Origin: Natronosporangium sp035305625
Lineage (GTDB): Bacteria; Actinomycetota; Actinomycetes; Mycobacteriales; Micromonosporaceae
Reading direction: 5' to 3'
Assembly (NCBI GenBank): GCA_963809545.1
Contig: CAWEKD010000009.1
Coordinates: forward strand, 62,001 to 126,000
DNA length: 64,000 nucleotides
Both the position numbers and the translations under genes were made by a program. Position 1 is the first letter of the stretch; each line of letters starts with the position of its first letter. Positions 1 to 11,093 of the stretch are shown one piece after another. The notes beneath the pieces were generated by a model. The model did no database searches and was not told the DNA's origin. It saw nothing but the letters and a program-made list of their open reading frames with translations.

Positions 1-378
1 GTCTTCCTGGTCACCCGGATGCGGGAGGAGTACGTGCGCGGCGCCGCGCCGATCCCGGCGGTGGTGACCGGATTCCAGCACGGGGTCCGGGTGGTCACCG
101 CCGCCGCGGTGATCATGATCAGCGTGTTCGCCGGGTTCACCATTTCCGGGGACGACTTCATCCTGCAGATCGCGCTGGCGTTGGCGGTAGCGATCGCGCT
201 GGACGCGTTCGTGGTCCGGATGACGCTGGTGCCGGCGGCGCTGGCGCTGCTGGGCCGGTCGGCCTGGTGGATCCCGCGCTGGCTCGACCGGATCGTCCCC
301 TCGGTCGACGTAGAGGGCGAGAAGTTGCGTGCCCAGCTCGATCGGTCCGACCAGCTGGTAACGGCTGGTTCCCGGTAA
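1..378 (+). CDS. MMPL-family RND exporter, C-terminal fragment
   Basis: The reading frame is open from the first base, so this is the 3' end of a gene that begins outside the window. The translation opens with VFLVTRMREEY, typical of the last transmembrane block of MMPL/RND permeases (a DYxVFLxSRxRE-like motif). Two further hydrophobic segments follow, around residues 30-50 and 55-80, then a short charged cytoplasmic tail. Family members export lipids or other hydrophobic compounds across the inner membrane using the proton gradient. The substrate cannot be read from this fragment. A strong hairpin lies just after the TAA stop. Confidence 0.85.
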   Translation, partial: VFLVTRMREEYVRGAAPIPAVVTGFQHGVRVVTAAAVIMISVFAGFTISGDDFILQIALALAVAIALDAFVVRMTLVPAALALLGRSAWWIPRWLDRIVPSVDVEGEKLRAQLDRSDQLVTAGSR

Positions 379-396
379 CCTTCCTCGCTTTCGGAA

Positions 397-439
397 GAAG
401 GTGCCCTTCTTCGTGAATCATCACAAGAAGGGCACCTTC
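397..439 (+). terminator. Hairpin terminator after MMPL gene
   Basis: Perfect 15-bp inverted repeat (GAAGGTGCCCTTCTT at 397-411 and its complement at 425-439) with a 13-base loop, 18 bases after the MMPL stop. Downstream sequence is only weakly T-rich. It separates this gene from the acnA promoter. Confidence 0.75.
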
Positions 440-442
440 CTC

Positions 443-471
443 TTGACTCAATAACAAGACGGACGTACGGT
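443..471 (+). promoter_or_regulatory. Predicted acnA promoter (sigma-70 type)
   Basis: TTGACT at 443-448 and TACGGT at 466-471 are separated by 17 bases, close to the TTGACA/TATAAT consensus. It is about 105 bases upstream of the chosen acnA start. The -10 element overlaps the predicted AcnR-type operator at 455-474, so binding there would block RNA polymerase. Predicted from sequence only. Confidence 0.5.
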
Positions 472-474
472 TTG
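455..474 (+). promoter_or_regulatory. Candidate AcnR-type operator on acnA promoter
   Basis: Imperfect palindrome centred between 464 and 465. Its right arm GTACGGTTTG matches 9 of 10 bases of GTACGGATTG, the right arm of the palindrome just upstream of the tetR gene (4067-4076). The match to the other site and the overlap with the -10 element suggest a binding site for the TetR protein encoded at 4109-4684. In corynebacteria AcnR represses aconitase through a CAGnAC...GTACTG-type site, which resembles this half-site. Confidence 0.5.
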
Positions 475-576
475 GTTAGCGCACCTGAGGGGCGGGTAAG
501 CGCCCCCGGGCGGGGCGGCGACCCGTGGGTGCGACAGACTTTCGGCAGGACTCACACGAGGGTTAAGGGAGACGAC

Positions 577-3378
<2,802 letters not shown>

Positions 3379-3417
3379 GGCGCCGGCCGCTCCTTGCTGA
3401 CGCAAGGCGCACCGTGC

Positions 3418-3460
3418 GGAACGCCCCGCTCACCTTTGGTCAGGGTGGGCGGGGCGTTCC
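3418..3460 (+). terminator. Hairpin terminator after acnA
   Basis: 17-bp stem (3418-3434 with 3444-3460, one G-T pair) and a 9-base loop, 40 bases after the acnA stop. No T-run follows, which is common for GC-rich actinobacterial terminators. Confidence 0.75.
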
Positions 3461-3549
3461 CGTAGCGACCGGGACCCGGTCAGCGAAAGTGGTATCGGAC
3501 CGGCATACTGCACCGTGTCCATTGCGCTAACCCCTCCCAGGAGGTATTC

Positions 3550-4032
3550 GTGACCACGTACCCCCCGCCCACCCCACCACCCCCTCCTCCACCACCGGGT
3601 GGAACGCCGGCTCCCCCACCGCCGGCGGGTAACGGGGGCCAGGCGGCGATCGCGGTGACGACGAAGTTCTTGTGGCTGTCCTGGTTCTTCGTGTTCCTCA
3701 AGCCGAGCCTGGTCATCAACGGCCACGAACTTCCGGGCACGTGGGGCCGGAATGTCGTGCCCATGCCTCCGGGCCAACACCACCTGCAGATCTATGTGCC
3801 CTACTTCTTGCCACCGAAGGTGGGGGTGGCGGAGCTGCCGGTGACCCTGCAGCCGGGCCAGACACTGGAGCTGGAGTACCGCGCCCCGGTGTTCGGGTTC
3901 TCTCCGGGGGCGCTGGGGGTCGGGGAGCAGAAGTGGAACGGGCTCGGCATCACCCTGGGGATCTCCCTCGGGTTGCTGGCGCTGGTCTGCGTCTGTTGCG
4001 GAATCTCGGCGCTCGCCAGCCTCGTGGAATGA
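3550..4032 (+). CDS. Proline-rich small membrane protein
   Basis: 160 residues from a GTG start preceded by a strong AGGAGGT ribosome site at 3539-3545. The first 28 residues are almost entirely proline, glycine and alanine. The middle (about 45-125) is a compact, probably beta-rich region with KPSLVINGHELP and PPGQHHLQIYVPYF. One hydrophobic helix lies near residues 134-158. Proteins with this layout are conserved hypotheticals in actinobacteria; I do not know their function. The proline tail may face the cytoplasm or cell wall as a flexible linker, but that is inference. It stands alone between the acnA terminator and the tetR palindrome. Confidence 0.85.
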   Translation: MTTYPPPTPPPPPPPPGGTPAPPPPAGNGGQAAIAVTTKFLWLSWFFVFLKPSLVINGHELPGTWGRNVVPMPPGQHHLQIYVPYFLPPKVGVAELPVTLQPGQTLELEYRAPVFGFSPGALGVGEQKWNGLGITLGISLGLLALVCVCCGISALASLVE

Positions 4033-4043
4033 CCGATCTGTCC

Positions 4044-4089
4044 CCGCCGCAGGATGCAGTCCGTACGTACGGATTGCATCCTGCGGCGG
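4044..4089. promoter_or_regulatory. 46-bp palindrome upstream of tetR, candidate operator
   Basis: Two 23-base arms meet with no loop around CCGTACGTACGG (4061-4072). The only imperfection is a G-T pair (4059/4074). It sits 12 bases downstream of the membrane-protein stop and 20 bases upstream of the tetR start. The centre matches the candidate operator on the acnA promoter, so it is probably an autoregulatory site of the TetR protein. The long outer arms could also form a terminator hairpin for the gene before it. Confidence 0.6.
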
Positions 4090-4108
4090 TTGCTGACACG
4101 ATCGAGAC

Positions 4109-4684
4109 GTGCCTCGGGTAAGTCAAGACCAGCTGGACGCGCGGCGGCGAGAGATCCTCGCCGGCGCCCGGGCCTGCTTTGCGCGCCACGGGTACGAAGG
4201 GGCCACCGTGCGCCGGCTGGAGCAGGAGACCGGCCTGTCCCGAGGAGCGATCTTCCATCACTTCCGGGACAAAGAGTCCCTGTTCCTCGCGGTGGCGGAG
4301 GACGACGCCGCCACCATGGTGGAGACGGTCGCCCGTGACGGCCTGGTGCAGGTGATGCGCGACCTGTTGGCCAAGGCGGCCTCGACCGAGACCGCCGGCT
4401 GGCTGGGCACCCAACTCGAGGTGTCACGGCGGCTACGCACCGATCCGGAATTCGCCAAACGCTGGGAAGAGCGCTCCGAGGCGATCACCGCCGCCACCCG
4501 GGAACGTCTGGCCCGCCAACGGGAGGCGGGGGTGCTGCGGGAGGACATCCCGCTGCCGGTACTGGCCCGGTTCCTGGAGCTGGCCTACGACGGGCTGGTG
4601 CTGTACCTGGCCACCGGCCGCCCCACCGACCAGCTCGGCCAGGTGCTGGATCTGATCGAGTCGGCGGTGCGCCGCCCCCAGTGA
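4109..4684 (+). CDS. acnR: TetR-family regulator, AcnR-like
   Basis: 191 residues, a normal TetR length. The N-terminal helix-turn-helix spans about residues 31-52 (ATVRRLEQETGLSRGAIFHHF), followed by KESLF, the usual first ligand-domain helix. Its position after aconitase matches actinobacterial AcnR, which represses acn in Corynebacterium and responds to citrate and iron status. The palindrome at 4044-4089 and its half-site copy on the acnA promoter support autoregulation and control of acnA. The name rests on context and the fold; the ligand is not visible. Start GTG at 4109. Confidence 0.8.
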   Translation: MPRVSQDQLDARRREILAGARACFARHGYEGATVRRLEQETGLSRGAIFHHFRDKESLFLAVAEDDAATMVETVARDGLVQVMRDLLAKAASTETAGWLGTQLEVSRRLRTDPEFAKRWEERSEAITAATRERLARQREAGVLREDIPLPVLARFLELAYDGLVLYLATGRPTDQLGQVLDLIESAVRRPQ

Positions 4685-4782
4685 CCGGGAGCGGCGGCGG
4701 ACGGTAACCCGGAGCACCGGGGGTGCGGGTCTGTTTGCCGGTGATGAGGGTTCAGCCGGCGACGATCGGGCAGGATCACGAC

Positions 4783-5544
4783 ATGGACCTTGGGCTGACC
4801 GATCGGGTGTACGTGTTGACCGGCGCCTCCCGTGGGCTGGGGTACGCCACCGCCGAGGCACTCGTGGCCGACGGCGCCCGGGTGGTGCTCTCTTCCCGGG
4901 ACCACGCCCGGGTGAAGGCGGCGACCGAGCGGCTGGGGGGCGCGGAGCGGGCGGTCGGAGTGGTGGCGGACCTGGCCGACCCCGCTACCCCGGACCGGCT
5001 GGTGGAGTTCGCGGTCTCCGCGTTCGGCCGCCTGGACGGTGGGTTGATCTCGGTGGGCGGTCCGCCGCCCGGCCCGGTCTCGGAGATCACGGACGAGCAG
5101 TGGCGGACCGCGTTCGAGACCATCTTCCTGGGCACTGTGCGCGCCGCCCGCACCCTGGCGGCCCGGTTGCCCCGCGGCGGCGCGGTCGGGGTGGTGCTGT
5201 CCAGTTCGGTACGGGGCCCGCTGCCGGGGCTGGCGCTGTCCAACGGGCTGCGGCCGGGGCTGGCCGGGGTCACCAAAGACCTGGCCGACGAGTACGGCCC
5301 GCACGGCGTACGGGTCTTCGGCCTCCTCCCGCACCGGATCATGACGGACCGCAACCGGGAGCTGTTCGAGGCCAGTGACGACCCGGTGCAGGCGCAGCAG
5401 GAGGTGGAGCTGGCCATCCCGTTGCGGCGGCTCGGGGAGCCGGCCGAATTCGGCAAGGTGGCGGCGTTCCTGCTGTCGCCCGCCGCCGGCTACCTGACCG
5501 GGATCACCGTGCCGGTCGACGGCGGTGCGATCCGGACCTGGTAG
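4783..5544 (+). CDS. Short-chain dehydrogenase/reductase with non-canonical active site
   Basis: 253 residues from the ATG at 4783; an upstream in-frame GTG at 4723 would add 20 residues unlike SDR N termini. The Rossmann cofactor motif TGASRGLG is at residues 13-20 and the C terminus (GYLTGITVPVDGG) is typical of SDRs. The catalytic region is unusual. The serine stretch SSSVRG is present, but the YxxxK tyrosine and lysine are replaced by residues in LALSNGLRPGL. Some actinobacterial SDRs share this SNGLRPGLAG variant. It may bind a dinucleotide without classical oxidoreductase chemistry; the substrate is unknown. It converges on the ABC exporter. Confidence 0.85.
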   Translation: MDLGLTDRVYVLTGASRGLGYATAEALVADGARVVLSSRDHARVKAATERLGGAERAVGVVADLADPATPDRLVEFAVSAFGRLDGGLISVGGPPPGPVSEITDEQWRTAFETIFLGTVRAARTLAARLPRGGAVGVVLSSSVRGPLPGLALSNGLRPGLAGVTKDLADEYGPHGVRVFGLLPHRIMTDRNRELFEASDDPVQAQQEVELAIPLRRLGEPAEFGKVAAFLLSPAAGYLTGITVPVDGGAIRTW

Positions 5545-5580
5545 CCGGCCCGCGCATCCGGGGGGAGCCCCTCCCCGCGG

Positions 5581-7497
5581 TCAGTCGCCCGCCACCGGCG
5601 TCGACGGTGAGTCCGTGGTCTGGAACTGGGTGCGGTACAGCTCGGCGTACAGCCCGCCGGCGGCTATGAGCTCCTCGTGCCGACCCCGCTCGACGATCCG
5701 GCCCTCGTCCAGCACCAGGATCTGGTCGGCGCTGCGCACCGTGGACAACCGGTGGGCGATCACCAGCGAGGTCCGGCCCGTCAACGCGGTGGCCAGCGCG
5801 CGCTGCACCGCCGCCTCCGACTCCGAGTCCAGGTGCGCGGTCGCCTCATCCAACACCACGATGGATGGTGCCTTCAACAGCAGCCGGGCGATCGCCAGCC
5901 GCTGCTTCTCTCCCCCGGAGAACCGGTATCCGCGCTCCCCCACCACCGTGTCCAGTCCGTTGGGCAGCGTGCGCACCAGGTCGGCGATCTGGGCGGCCGC
6001 CAACGCCTCCCACAGCTCCTCGTCGGTCGCCTCCGGGCGGGCGTAGCGGAGATTGGCCGCCAACGTGTCGTGGAACAGGTGCGGGTCCTGGGTCACCACC
6101 CCGATCGCATCCCGCAGCGAGGCCAAGGTGGTGTCCCGGACGTCGATTCCTTCGATCCGGATACTGCCGGCGGTGACGTCGTACAGCCGGGTGAGCAGCA
6201 TCGAGGTGGTGGTCTTGCCGGCCCCGGACGGCCCCACCAACGCCACCATCTGCCCCGGCTCCACCGTGAACGAGACTCCCCGCAGCACCGGCGCGGTGTG
6301 GGTGCGGTCCAGGACGGCCACGTCCTCCAGCGAGGCCAACGACACCTCCGCGGCGGTGGGGTACCGGAAATGCACGTCGTCGAACTCGATCCGGCCGGCC
6401 TCCGCCGGCAGCGGCACCGCATCCGGCCGCTCGGTGATCGCCGGGGTCAGGTCCAGCACCTCGAAGACCCGGTCGAAGGACACCAACGCGCTCATCACGT
6501 CCACCCGCACATTGGCCAGCTCGGTCAGCGGCCCGTACAGCCGCACCAACAGCAGCGCCAGCGTCACCACCGTGCCGGCCGACAACGAGCCGGTGACCGC
6601 CAGCCAGCCTCCCAGACCGTAGGTCAGCGCCTGGGCCAGCGAGGCCACCAGCAGCATGGCCACGAAGAAGGTCCGGGAGTACATCGCCTGCCGCACCCCG
6701 ATGTCCCGCACCCGGGCCGCCCGCCGCCGGAACCGGTCCGCCTCCTCCTCCGGCCGACCGAACAACTTGACCAGTAACGCCCCGCCGATGCTGAACCGCT
6801 CGGTCATGGTGGCGTTCATCCGGGCGTCCAGTTCGTACGACTCCCGGGTGATCTCGGCGAGCTTCCGCCCCACCCGGCGGGCCGGCAGGATGAACACCGG
6901 CAGCAGCACCAGCGACAACAGGGTGATCTGCCAGGACAGGGTGAGCATCACCGCGGCGGTCAGCGTCAGCTGGATCACATTACTGACCACACCGGACAGT
7001 GTGCTGGTGAAGGCCCGCTGCGCTCCGATCACATCGTTGTTGAGTCGGCTGACCAGCGCGCCGGTCTGGGTGCGGCTGAAGAACGGCAGCGGCATCCGCT
7101 GCACGTGGTCGTACACTCGGGACCGCAGCTCCAGGATGACGCCCTCGCCGATCCGGGCGGAGTACCACCGCTGCGCCAGCTGTAGTCCGGCGTCCACCAC
7201 CGCCAACCCGGCGATGGCGGCCGCGAGCGTCACCACCGCGCGGCCGGCTTCAGGCCCCCCACCGGTGATGGTGTCCACCACCCGGCCGGCCAACACCGGG
7301 GTGGCTACCCCGATCCCGGCCCCCACCATCACGGTCAGCAGGAACACCGTGATGTCCCACCGGAACGGGCGGGCAAACGCCAACACCCGACGGGCGGTGC
7401 CCCGTCGGGTCCGCTGTCCCGACAACTCCTGGGCACGCCGCAACGCCCGCAACGTGCCCCAACCGCCGCTCATCCCCCCGCCCATCGGATGGGCCAC
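5581..7497 (-). CDS. ABC exporter, fused membrane and ATPase domains
   Basis: 638-residue half-transporter of the MsbA/LmrA/BmrA type that would work as a homodimer in the cytoplasmic membrane. Residues about 50-330 hold six transmembrane helices. The ATPase domain follows, with Walker A GPSGAGKTT near residue 421, the ABC signature FSGGEKQR near 522, Walker B VVLDEAT and the H-loop IAHRLST. The likely role is export of a drug, lipid or peptide; the substrate is not deducible. It lies 60 bases downstream of the enoyl-CoA hydratase-like gene on the same strand and may be the last gene of that unit. Confidence 0.92.
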   Translation of the reverse strand: MAHPMGGGMSGGWGTLRALRRAQELSGQRTRRGTARRVLAFARPFRWDITVFLLTVMVGAGIGVATPVLAGRVVDTITGGGPEAGRAVVTLAAAIAGLAVVDAGLQLAQRWYSARIGEGVILELRSRVYDHVQRMPLPFFSRTQTGALVSRLNNDVIGAQRAFTSTLSGVVSNVIQLTLTAAVMLTLSWQITLLSLVLLPVFILPARRVGRKLAEITRESYELDARMNATMTERFSIGGALLVKLFGRPEEEADRFRRRAARVRDIGVRQAMYSRTFFVAMLLVASLAQALTYGLGGWLAVTGSLSAGTVVTLALLLVRLYGPLTELANVRVDVMSALVSFDRVFEVLDLTPAITERPDAVPLPAEAGRIEFDDVHFRYPTAAEVSLASLEDVAVLDRTHTAPVLRGVSFTVEPGQMVALVGPSGAGKTTTSMLLTRLYDVTAGSIRIEGIDVRDTTLASLRDAIGVVTQDPHLFHDTLAANLRYARPEATDEELWEALAAAQIADLVRTLPNGLDTVVGERGYRFSGGEKQRLAIARLLLKAPSIVVLDEATAHLDSESEAAVQRALATALTGRTSLVIAHRLSTVRSADQILVLDEGRIVERGRHEELIAAGGLYAELYRTQFQTTDSPSTPVAGD

Positions 7498-7557
7498 CGC
7501 GTACCTCCGTCGCCCGACACCGTGCCGGCACCGTGCCTTCGGTGCCCTGCGGGACGG

Positions 7558-8325
7558 CTATTCCCCGATCCCGGCCAGGTCGCGGATCCGGCGCACTTGC
7601 GCCTGGCGTTCCGCGCGTTCCTGATCAGCGTACGAGCGGCCGGCGGCCATACCCAACAGCGCTTTGATTTCGGTCACAGTCGACCGGTCGGCGGCCAACA
7701 CCGCGGCCACCAAATCGGCCACGGCGGCCGTCAATTCCGCCGCGGGCACCACGAGGTTGGCCAAGCCGATCGCGGCGGCCTCAGCAGCGGTCACTTCTCG
7801 CGCGGTGACACAGATCTCCAGGGCGCGGGCGTACCCCACCAGCTCCACCAAGCGCTTGGTCCCGCCCAGGTCCGGCACGAGTCCGTGGCTGACCTCCGCC
7901 ATGACCAGCCGGGCGTCGCTGGTCAGTACCCGCAGGTCACAGGCGAGCGCCAGCTGGAATCCGGCGCTGACCGCGTGGCCTTGGACGGCGGCGATACTGA
8001 TCAGGTTGGGGCGGCGCAGCCATCCGAACGCCTGCTGGAACTCCGCGATCCGCTGCTCTGCGGCTTCTTCCGGCAGAGCCGCTAATTCGGCCAGCAGGCC
8101 GTCCCCTTCCGGCTGCGGGCGCAGGCAGGCCAGGTCCAGTCCCGCGGAGAAGGTCGGCCCTTCTCCGCGCACCACCACTACCCGCACGTCGCCGGGGAGC
8201 TGCCGGCCAATGTCCCGCAACGCCTGCCACATCTGTGGCGTCTGGGCATTGCGGACCTCGGGTCGACACAACGTGATCGTCGCGACCGGCCCGTCTTGGT
8301 CCAGCCGCACCCCCGGCGACGTCAC
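7558..8325 (-). CDS. Enoyl-CoA hydratase/isomerase family protein
   Basis: 255-residue crotonase-fold protein from a GTG start. The oxyanion-hole elements are visible as SAGLDL near residue 62 and QGHAVSAGFQLALACD. The region holding the two catalytic glutamates reads SDARLVMAEVSHGLVPDLGG: one glutamate is kept, and the first position appears to be aspartate, as in some isomerases. It may hydrate or isomerise acyl-CoA, with the substrate unknown. It is 43 bases downstream of the small HTH gene, an arrangement I recall from other actinobacteria. Confidence 0.88.
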   Translation of the reverse strand: MTSPGVRLDQDGPVATITLCRPEVRNAQTPQMWQALRDIGRQLPGDVRVVVVRGEGPTFSAGLDLACLRPQPEGDGLLAELAALPEEAAEQRIAEFQQAFGWLRRPNLISIAAVQGHAVSAGFQLALACDLRVLTSDARLVMAEVSHGLVPDLGGTKRLVELVGYARALEICVTAREVTAAEAAAIGLANLVVPAAELTAAVADLVAAVLAADRSTVTEIKALLGMAAGRSYADQERAERQAQVRRIRDLAGIGE

Positions 8326-8368
8326 GCCTCACCCCGCCGCCGGTGGAAGACCGGCGCCGGTGACCGGG

Positions 8369-8593
8369 TCACGCCTGCTTGCGGCGGCGCGCACCGCCTC
8401 GCTGGCGCAGCTGAACTCCGGACTCGGTCAGCACCCGGTGGACGAACCCGTAGGAGCGGCCGGTAGAGGAAGCCAGCGAACGAATGCTCTCGCCGTCGGT
8501 GTACCGCTTCACAAGATCCCGGGCGAGCGACTGCCGCTCCGCGCCGACAATGCGACGGCCTTTTTCGGTGCTGCTGGTGCCGGTGGCTGTCAT
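8369..8593 (-). CDS. Small helix-turn-helix protein
   Basis: 74 residues, ATG start preceded by GAGGAAG. The central segment (about 25-58: LVKRYTDGESIRSLASSTGRSYGFVHRVL) is a clear helix-turn-helix of the transposase/resolvase-like class, flanked by basic tails (RQRGGARRRKQA at the C terminus). Nearly identical small proteins are widespread in actinobacteria, so it is probably a conserved nucleoid-associated or regulatory DNA-binding protein. The target is unknown. It lies between the ABC-F and enoyl-CoA hydratase genes on the same strand. Confidence 0.85.
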   Translation of the reverse strand: MTATGTSSTEKGRRIVGAERQSLARDLVKRYTDGESIRSLASSTGRSYGFVHRVLTESGVQLRQRGGARRRKQA

Positions 8594-8741
8594 GATTCTT
8601 CCTCACGTCCCTGACACGTGGTTACCAAATGACATTGGTGTGCGGATGGAGTCCCAATCTATTGGACCACCTAAGGGGATCATGCGCTAGTTGTCGCCTT
8701 TCCGCCAATCGACACGCGCCATGACCACGGTGGTTGACTTC

Positions 8742-10340
8742 TCAGGCCAGCTCCACCAACTCCAGCAGATCGTCACTCCAGGCGTCCTCCACCCCGTCCG
8801 GCAACAGGATCGCCCGATCTGGCTTGAGCGCGCTCACCGCTCCCGGGTCGTGAGTCACCAGCACGATCGCGCCGGGATAGCGAGCGATCGCGTCCAGCAC
8901 CTGTTCTCGACTGACCGGATCGAGGTTGTTGGTGGGCTCGTCCAGCAGCAGCACGTTGGCACCGGAACAGACCAGCACCGCCAAGGCCAACCGGGTCTTC
9001 TCCCCACCGGAGAGCACCCCGGCGGGTTTGTCCACATCGTCTCCTGAGAACAGGAAGGCTCCCAACAGTGTACGTAGCTCCCCATCCGAGCGATCCGGCG
9101 CGGCTGCCCGCAGGTGTCCGAGCACAGTGGTGGCTGGGTCGAGCGTCTCGTGCTCCTGGGCGTAGTAACCGATCCGCAGACCATGCCCCGGCTCCACGGT
9201 GCCGGTGTCCGGCTCCAGATCGCCGGCGAGGATCCGCAACAGCGTCGTTTTTCCCGCACCATTGAGTCCGAGGATGGCGACCCGAGATCCCCGGTCAATG
9301 GCAACGTTAACGTCGCAGAAAACCTCCAGCGATCCATACGACTTGGACAGACCAGTCGCGGTCAATGGGGTCCGGCCACACGGCGCCGGAGTGGGAAAAC
9401 GAACCTTCGCAACCTTCTCGCGCACCTGCTGTTCCGTAGTTGCCGCTAGGAGCGATTCTGCCCGTCGGGCCATGTTCTTGGCCGACACCGCCCGGCTCGC
9501 CTTTGCCCGCAATTTGTCCGCCTGCGCCAGCAGGGCGCTCGCTTTCCGCTCCGCATTCGCCCGCTCCCGGCGCCGGCGCCGCTCGTCCGCCTCCCGCTGG
9601 GTCAGGTACGCCCGCCACCCCACGTGGTAGATGTCCATCTCGCCCCGGGTGGCGTCGAGATACCACACCTTGTTGACCACCGCCTCCAGCAACGCGGTGT
9701 CGTGGCTGATCACCACCAGCCCACCCTGGTGACCCGCGAGGAACCCGCGCAGCCACATGATCGAATCCGCGTCGAGGTGGTTGGTGGGTTCGTCCAACAG
9801 CAGCACCCCGGTACTGCCGACGTCCCGGAACAGCAGCCGGGCCAGTTCGATCCGGCGCCGTTGCCCACCGGAGAGGGTGCCCAGCGGCTGCGCCAACACC
9901 CGATCGGGCAAGCCCAGGTTGGCGCAGATCCGCGCCGCCTCGGCCTCCGCGGCGTACCCGCCCAAGGCCGCGAACTGGTCCTCACAGGCGGCGTACCGGC
10001 GCAGCAGCGTGTCGTCCGCCGCGACCGCCAGCCGCTGCTCCAACTCCCGCATCTCCGCCAACAGCCGGTCCAGGCCGCGGGCGGACAGCACCCGATCCCG
10101 CGCCAGCCCGGTCAAGTCCCCGGTCCGGGGATCCTGCGGCAGGTATCCCACCGCACCGCGTCGCTCCACCCGGCCCGCGTACGGCGCCGCCTCGCCGGCC
10201 AACACCCGCAGGGTGCTGGTCTTGCCCGCCCCGTTGCGCCCCACCAACCCGATCCGGTCACCCGGCTGCACCCGCAGCGTGGCGCCGGACAGCAGGATCC
10301 GGCTACCGGCTCGCAGCTCCAACCCGGTCGCGGAGATCAC
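8742..10340 (-). CDS. ABC-F family ATPase (ribosome-associated)
   Basis: 532 residues with two ABC ATPase domains and no transmembrane segments, the ABC-F hallmark. The first domain has Walker A GRNGAGKTS near residue 36 and signature LSGGQRRR near 152. The second has GLNGAGKTT near 360 and LSGGEKTR near 440. The charged linker between them (about 240-310, rich in R, K and A) is the P-site tRNA interaction motif region. ABC-F proteins act on ribosomes as translation factors or antibiotic-protection proteins. The start is a GTG that overlaps the acVLRF1 stop as GTGA, so the two are likely translationally coupled. Confidence 0.93.
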   Translation of the reverse strand: MISATGLELRAGSRILLSGATLRVQPGDRIGLVGRNGAGKTSTLRVLAGEAAPYAGRVERRGAVGYLPQDPRTGDLTGLARDRVLSARGLDRLLAEMRELEQRLAVAADDTLLRRYAACEDQFAALGGYAAEAEAARICANLGLPDRVLAQPLGTLSGGQRRRIELARLLFRDVGSTGVLLLDEPTNHLDADSIMWLRGFLAGHQGGLVVISHDTALLEAVVNKVWYLDATRGEMDIYHVGWRAYLTQREADERRRRRERANAERKASALLAQADKLRAKASRAVSAKNMARRAESLLAATTEQQVREKVAKVRFPTPAPCGRTPLTATGLSKSYGSLEVFCDVNVAIDRGSRVAILGLNGAGKTTLLRILAGDLEPDTGTVEPGHGLRIGYYAQEHETLDPATTVLGHLRAAAPDRSDGELRTLLGAFLFSGDDVDKPAGVLSGGEKTRLALAVLVCSGANVLLLDEPTNNLDPVSREQVLDAIARYPGAIVLVTHDPGAVSALKPDRAILLPDGVEDAWSDDLLELVELA

Positions 10341-11068
10341 GACCCCACCCCGTCCCGTCGCTCGTGCCGCCCCTCCCCCGCACCTGACCCAGGTGGCGGT
10401 AGGTGGACCGCCACCGCCCGGGCGGCCGACACCGCTTCCCGGAGCACCGCCAGGTTGGGGGTGGGCACGGGCAAATGCCGCCGGGCCCGGAGCGCCCCCA
10501 GCGGCCGCAACCGGGGATCGGAGAGGATCTCCTCCACCGTACGCCGGTCCCCACCGGTCACCAACACAGTCATGTCCGCTGCGGCCGGCAGCAGCAGCCG
10601 GGCCGCGAGGTCGGCGGCCTTACCGGCCGCGGCCGCCGCCTGATTGGCGCGGCGTCGGGCGTACCGCTGCTGGGACTGTCCCCCCGCCGCGGTCCGGGAC
10701 TGCACGTACCACGAGTCGACCTTGGAGGTGACCAACCGCTCCCCCTGGGCGATCCCGAGGGCCGCCGCGCCTCGGCGGGCCAGCAGCAGCCCCAGGCGGC
10801 GCGGAGCGCGGGCATCCGCCAGGAACGCCGGCAGATCTGCCCCTCCGGTCGCCCCCGGCGCCGGATACAGCTCGGCCACGGTGCCGTCCGCCGCGGTCAA
10901 CCGCAGCCGACCGGTGGTGGCTTCCCCCTCCCCGGCCGGTGGCCCCTCCGCGGGGGCCACGGACAGCTCCCCGTGGCGCTCCTGAAACCGCTCCACCCAC
11001 CTGGGCAGGCGCACCGGATCCACCCACACCCATCGACCGCCGCCGGCGGCCGGTCGCGAACTGGCCAT
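10337..11068 (-). CDS. acVLRF1-family peptidyl-tRNA hydrolase / release factor
   Basis: 243 residues from the ATG at 11068; a longer frame to 11113 is less likely. The protein matches the actinobacterial VLRF1 group, relatives of eukaryotic Vms1/ANKZF1 and eRF1-type release factors. A GGQSQQR motif near residue 127, following SWYVQSRTAA, corresponds to the glutamine-bearing loop that reaches the ribosomal peptidyl-transferase centre. Vms1 relatives free nascent chains from stalled ribosomes by cleaving peptidyl-tRNA. The stop overlaps the start of the ABC-F gene, which supports a shared role on the ribosome. Confidence 0.85.
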   Translation of the reverse strand: MASSRPAAGGGRWVWVDPVRLPRWVERFQERHGELSVAPAEGPPAGEGEATTGRLRLTAADGTVAELYPAPGATGGADLPAFLADARAPRRLGLLLARRGAAALGIAQGERLVTSKVDSWYVQSRTAAGGQSQQRYARRRANQAAAAAGKAADLAARLLLPAAADMTVLVTGGDRRTVEEILSDPRLRPLGALRARRHLPVPTPNLAVLREAVSAARAVAVHLPPPGSGAGEGRHERRDGVGS

Positions 11069-11093
11069 CCCGGTCACCGTACCGGGGCGACGG

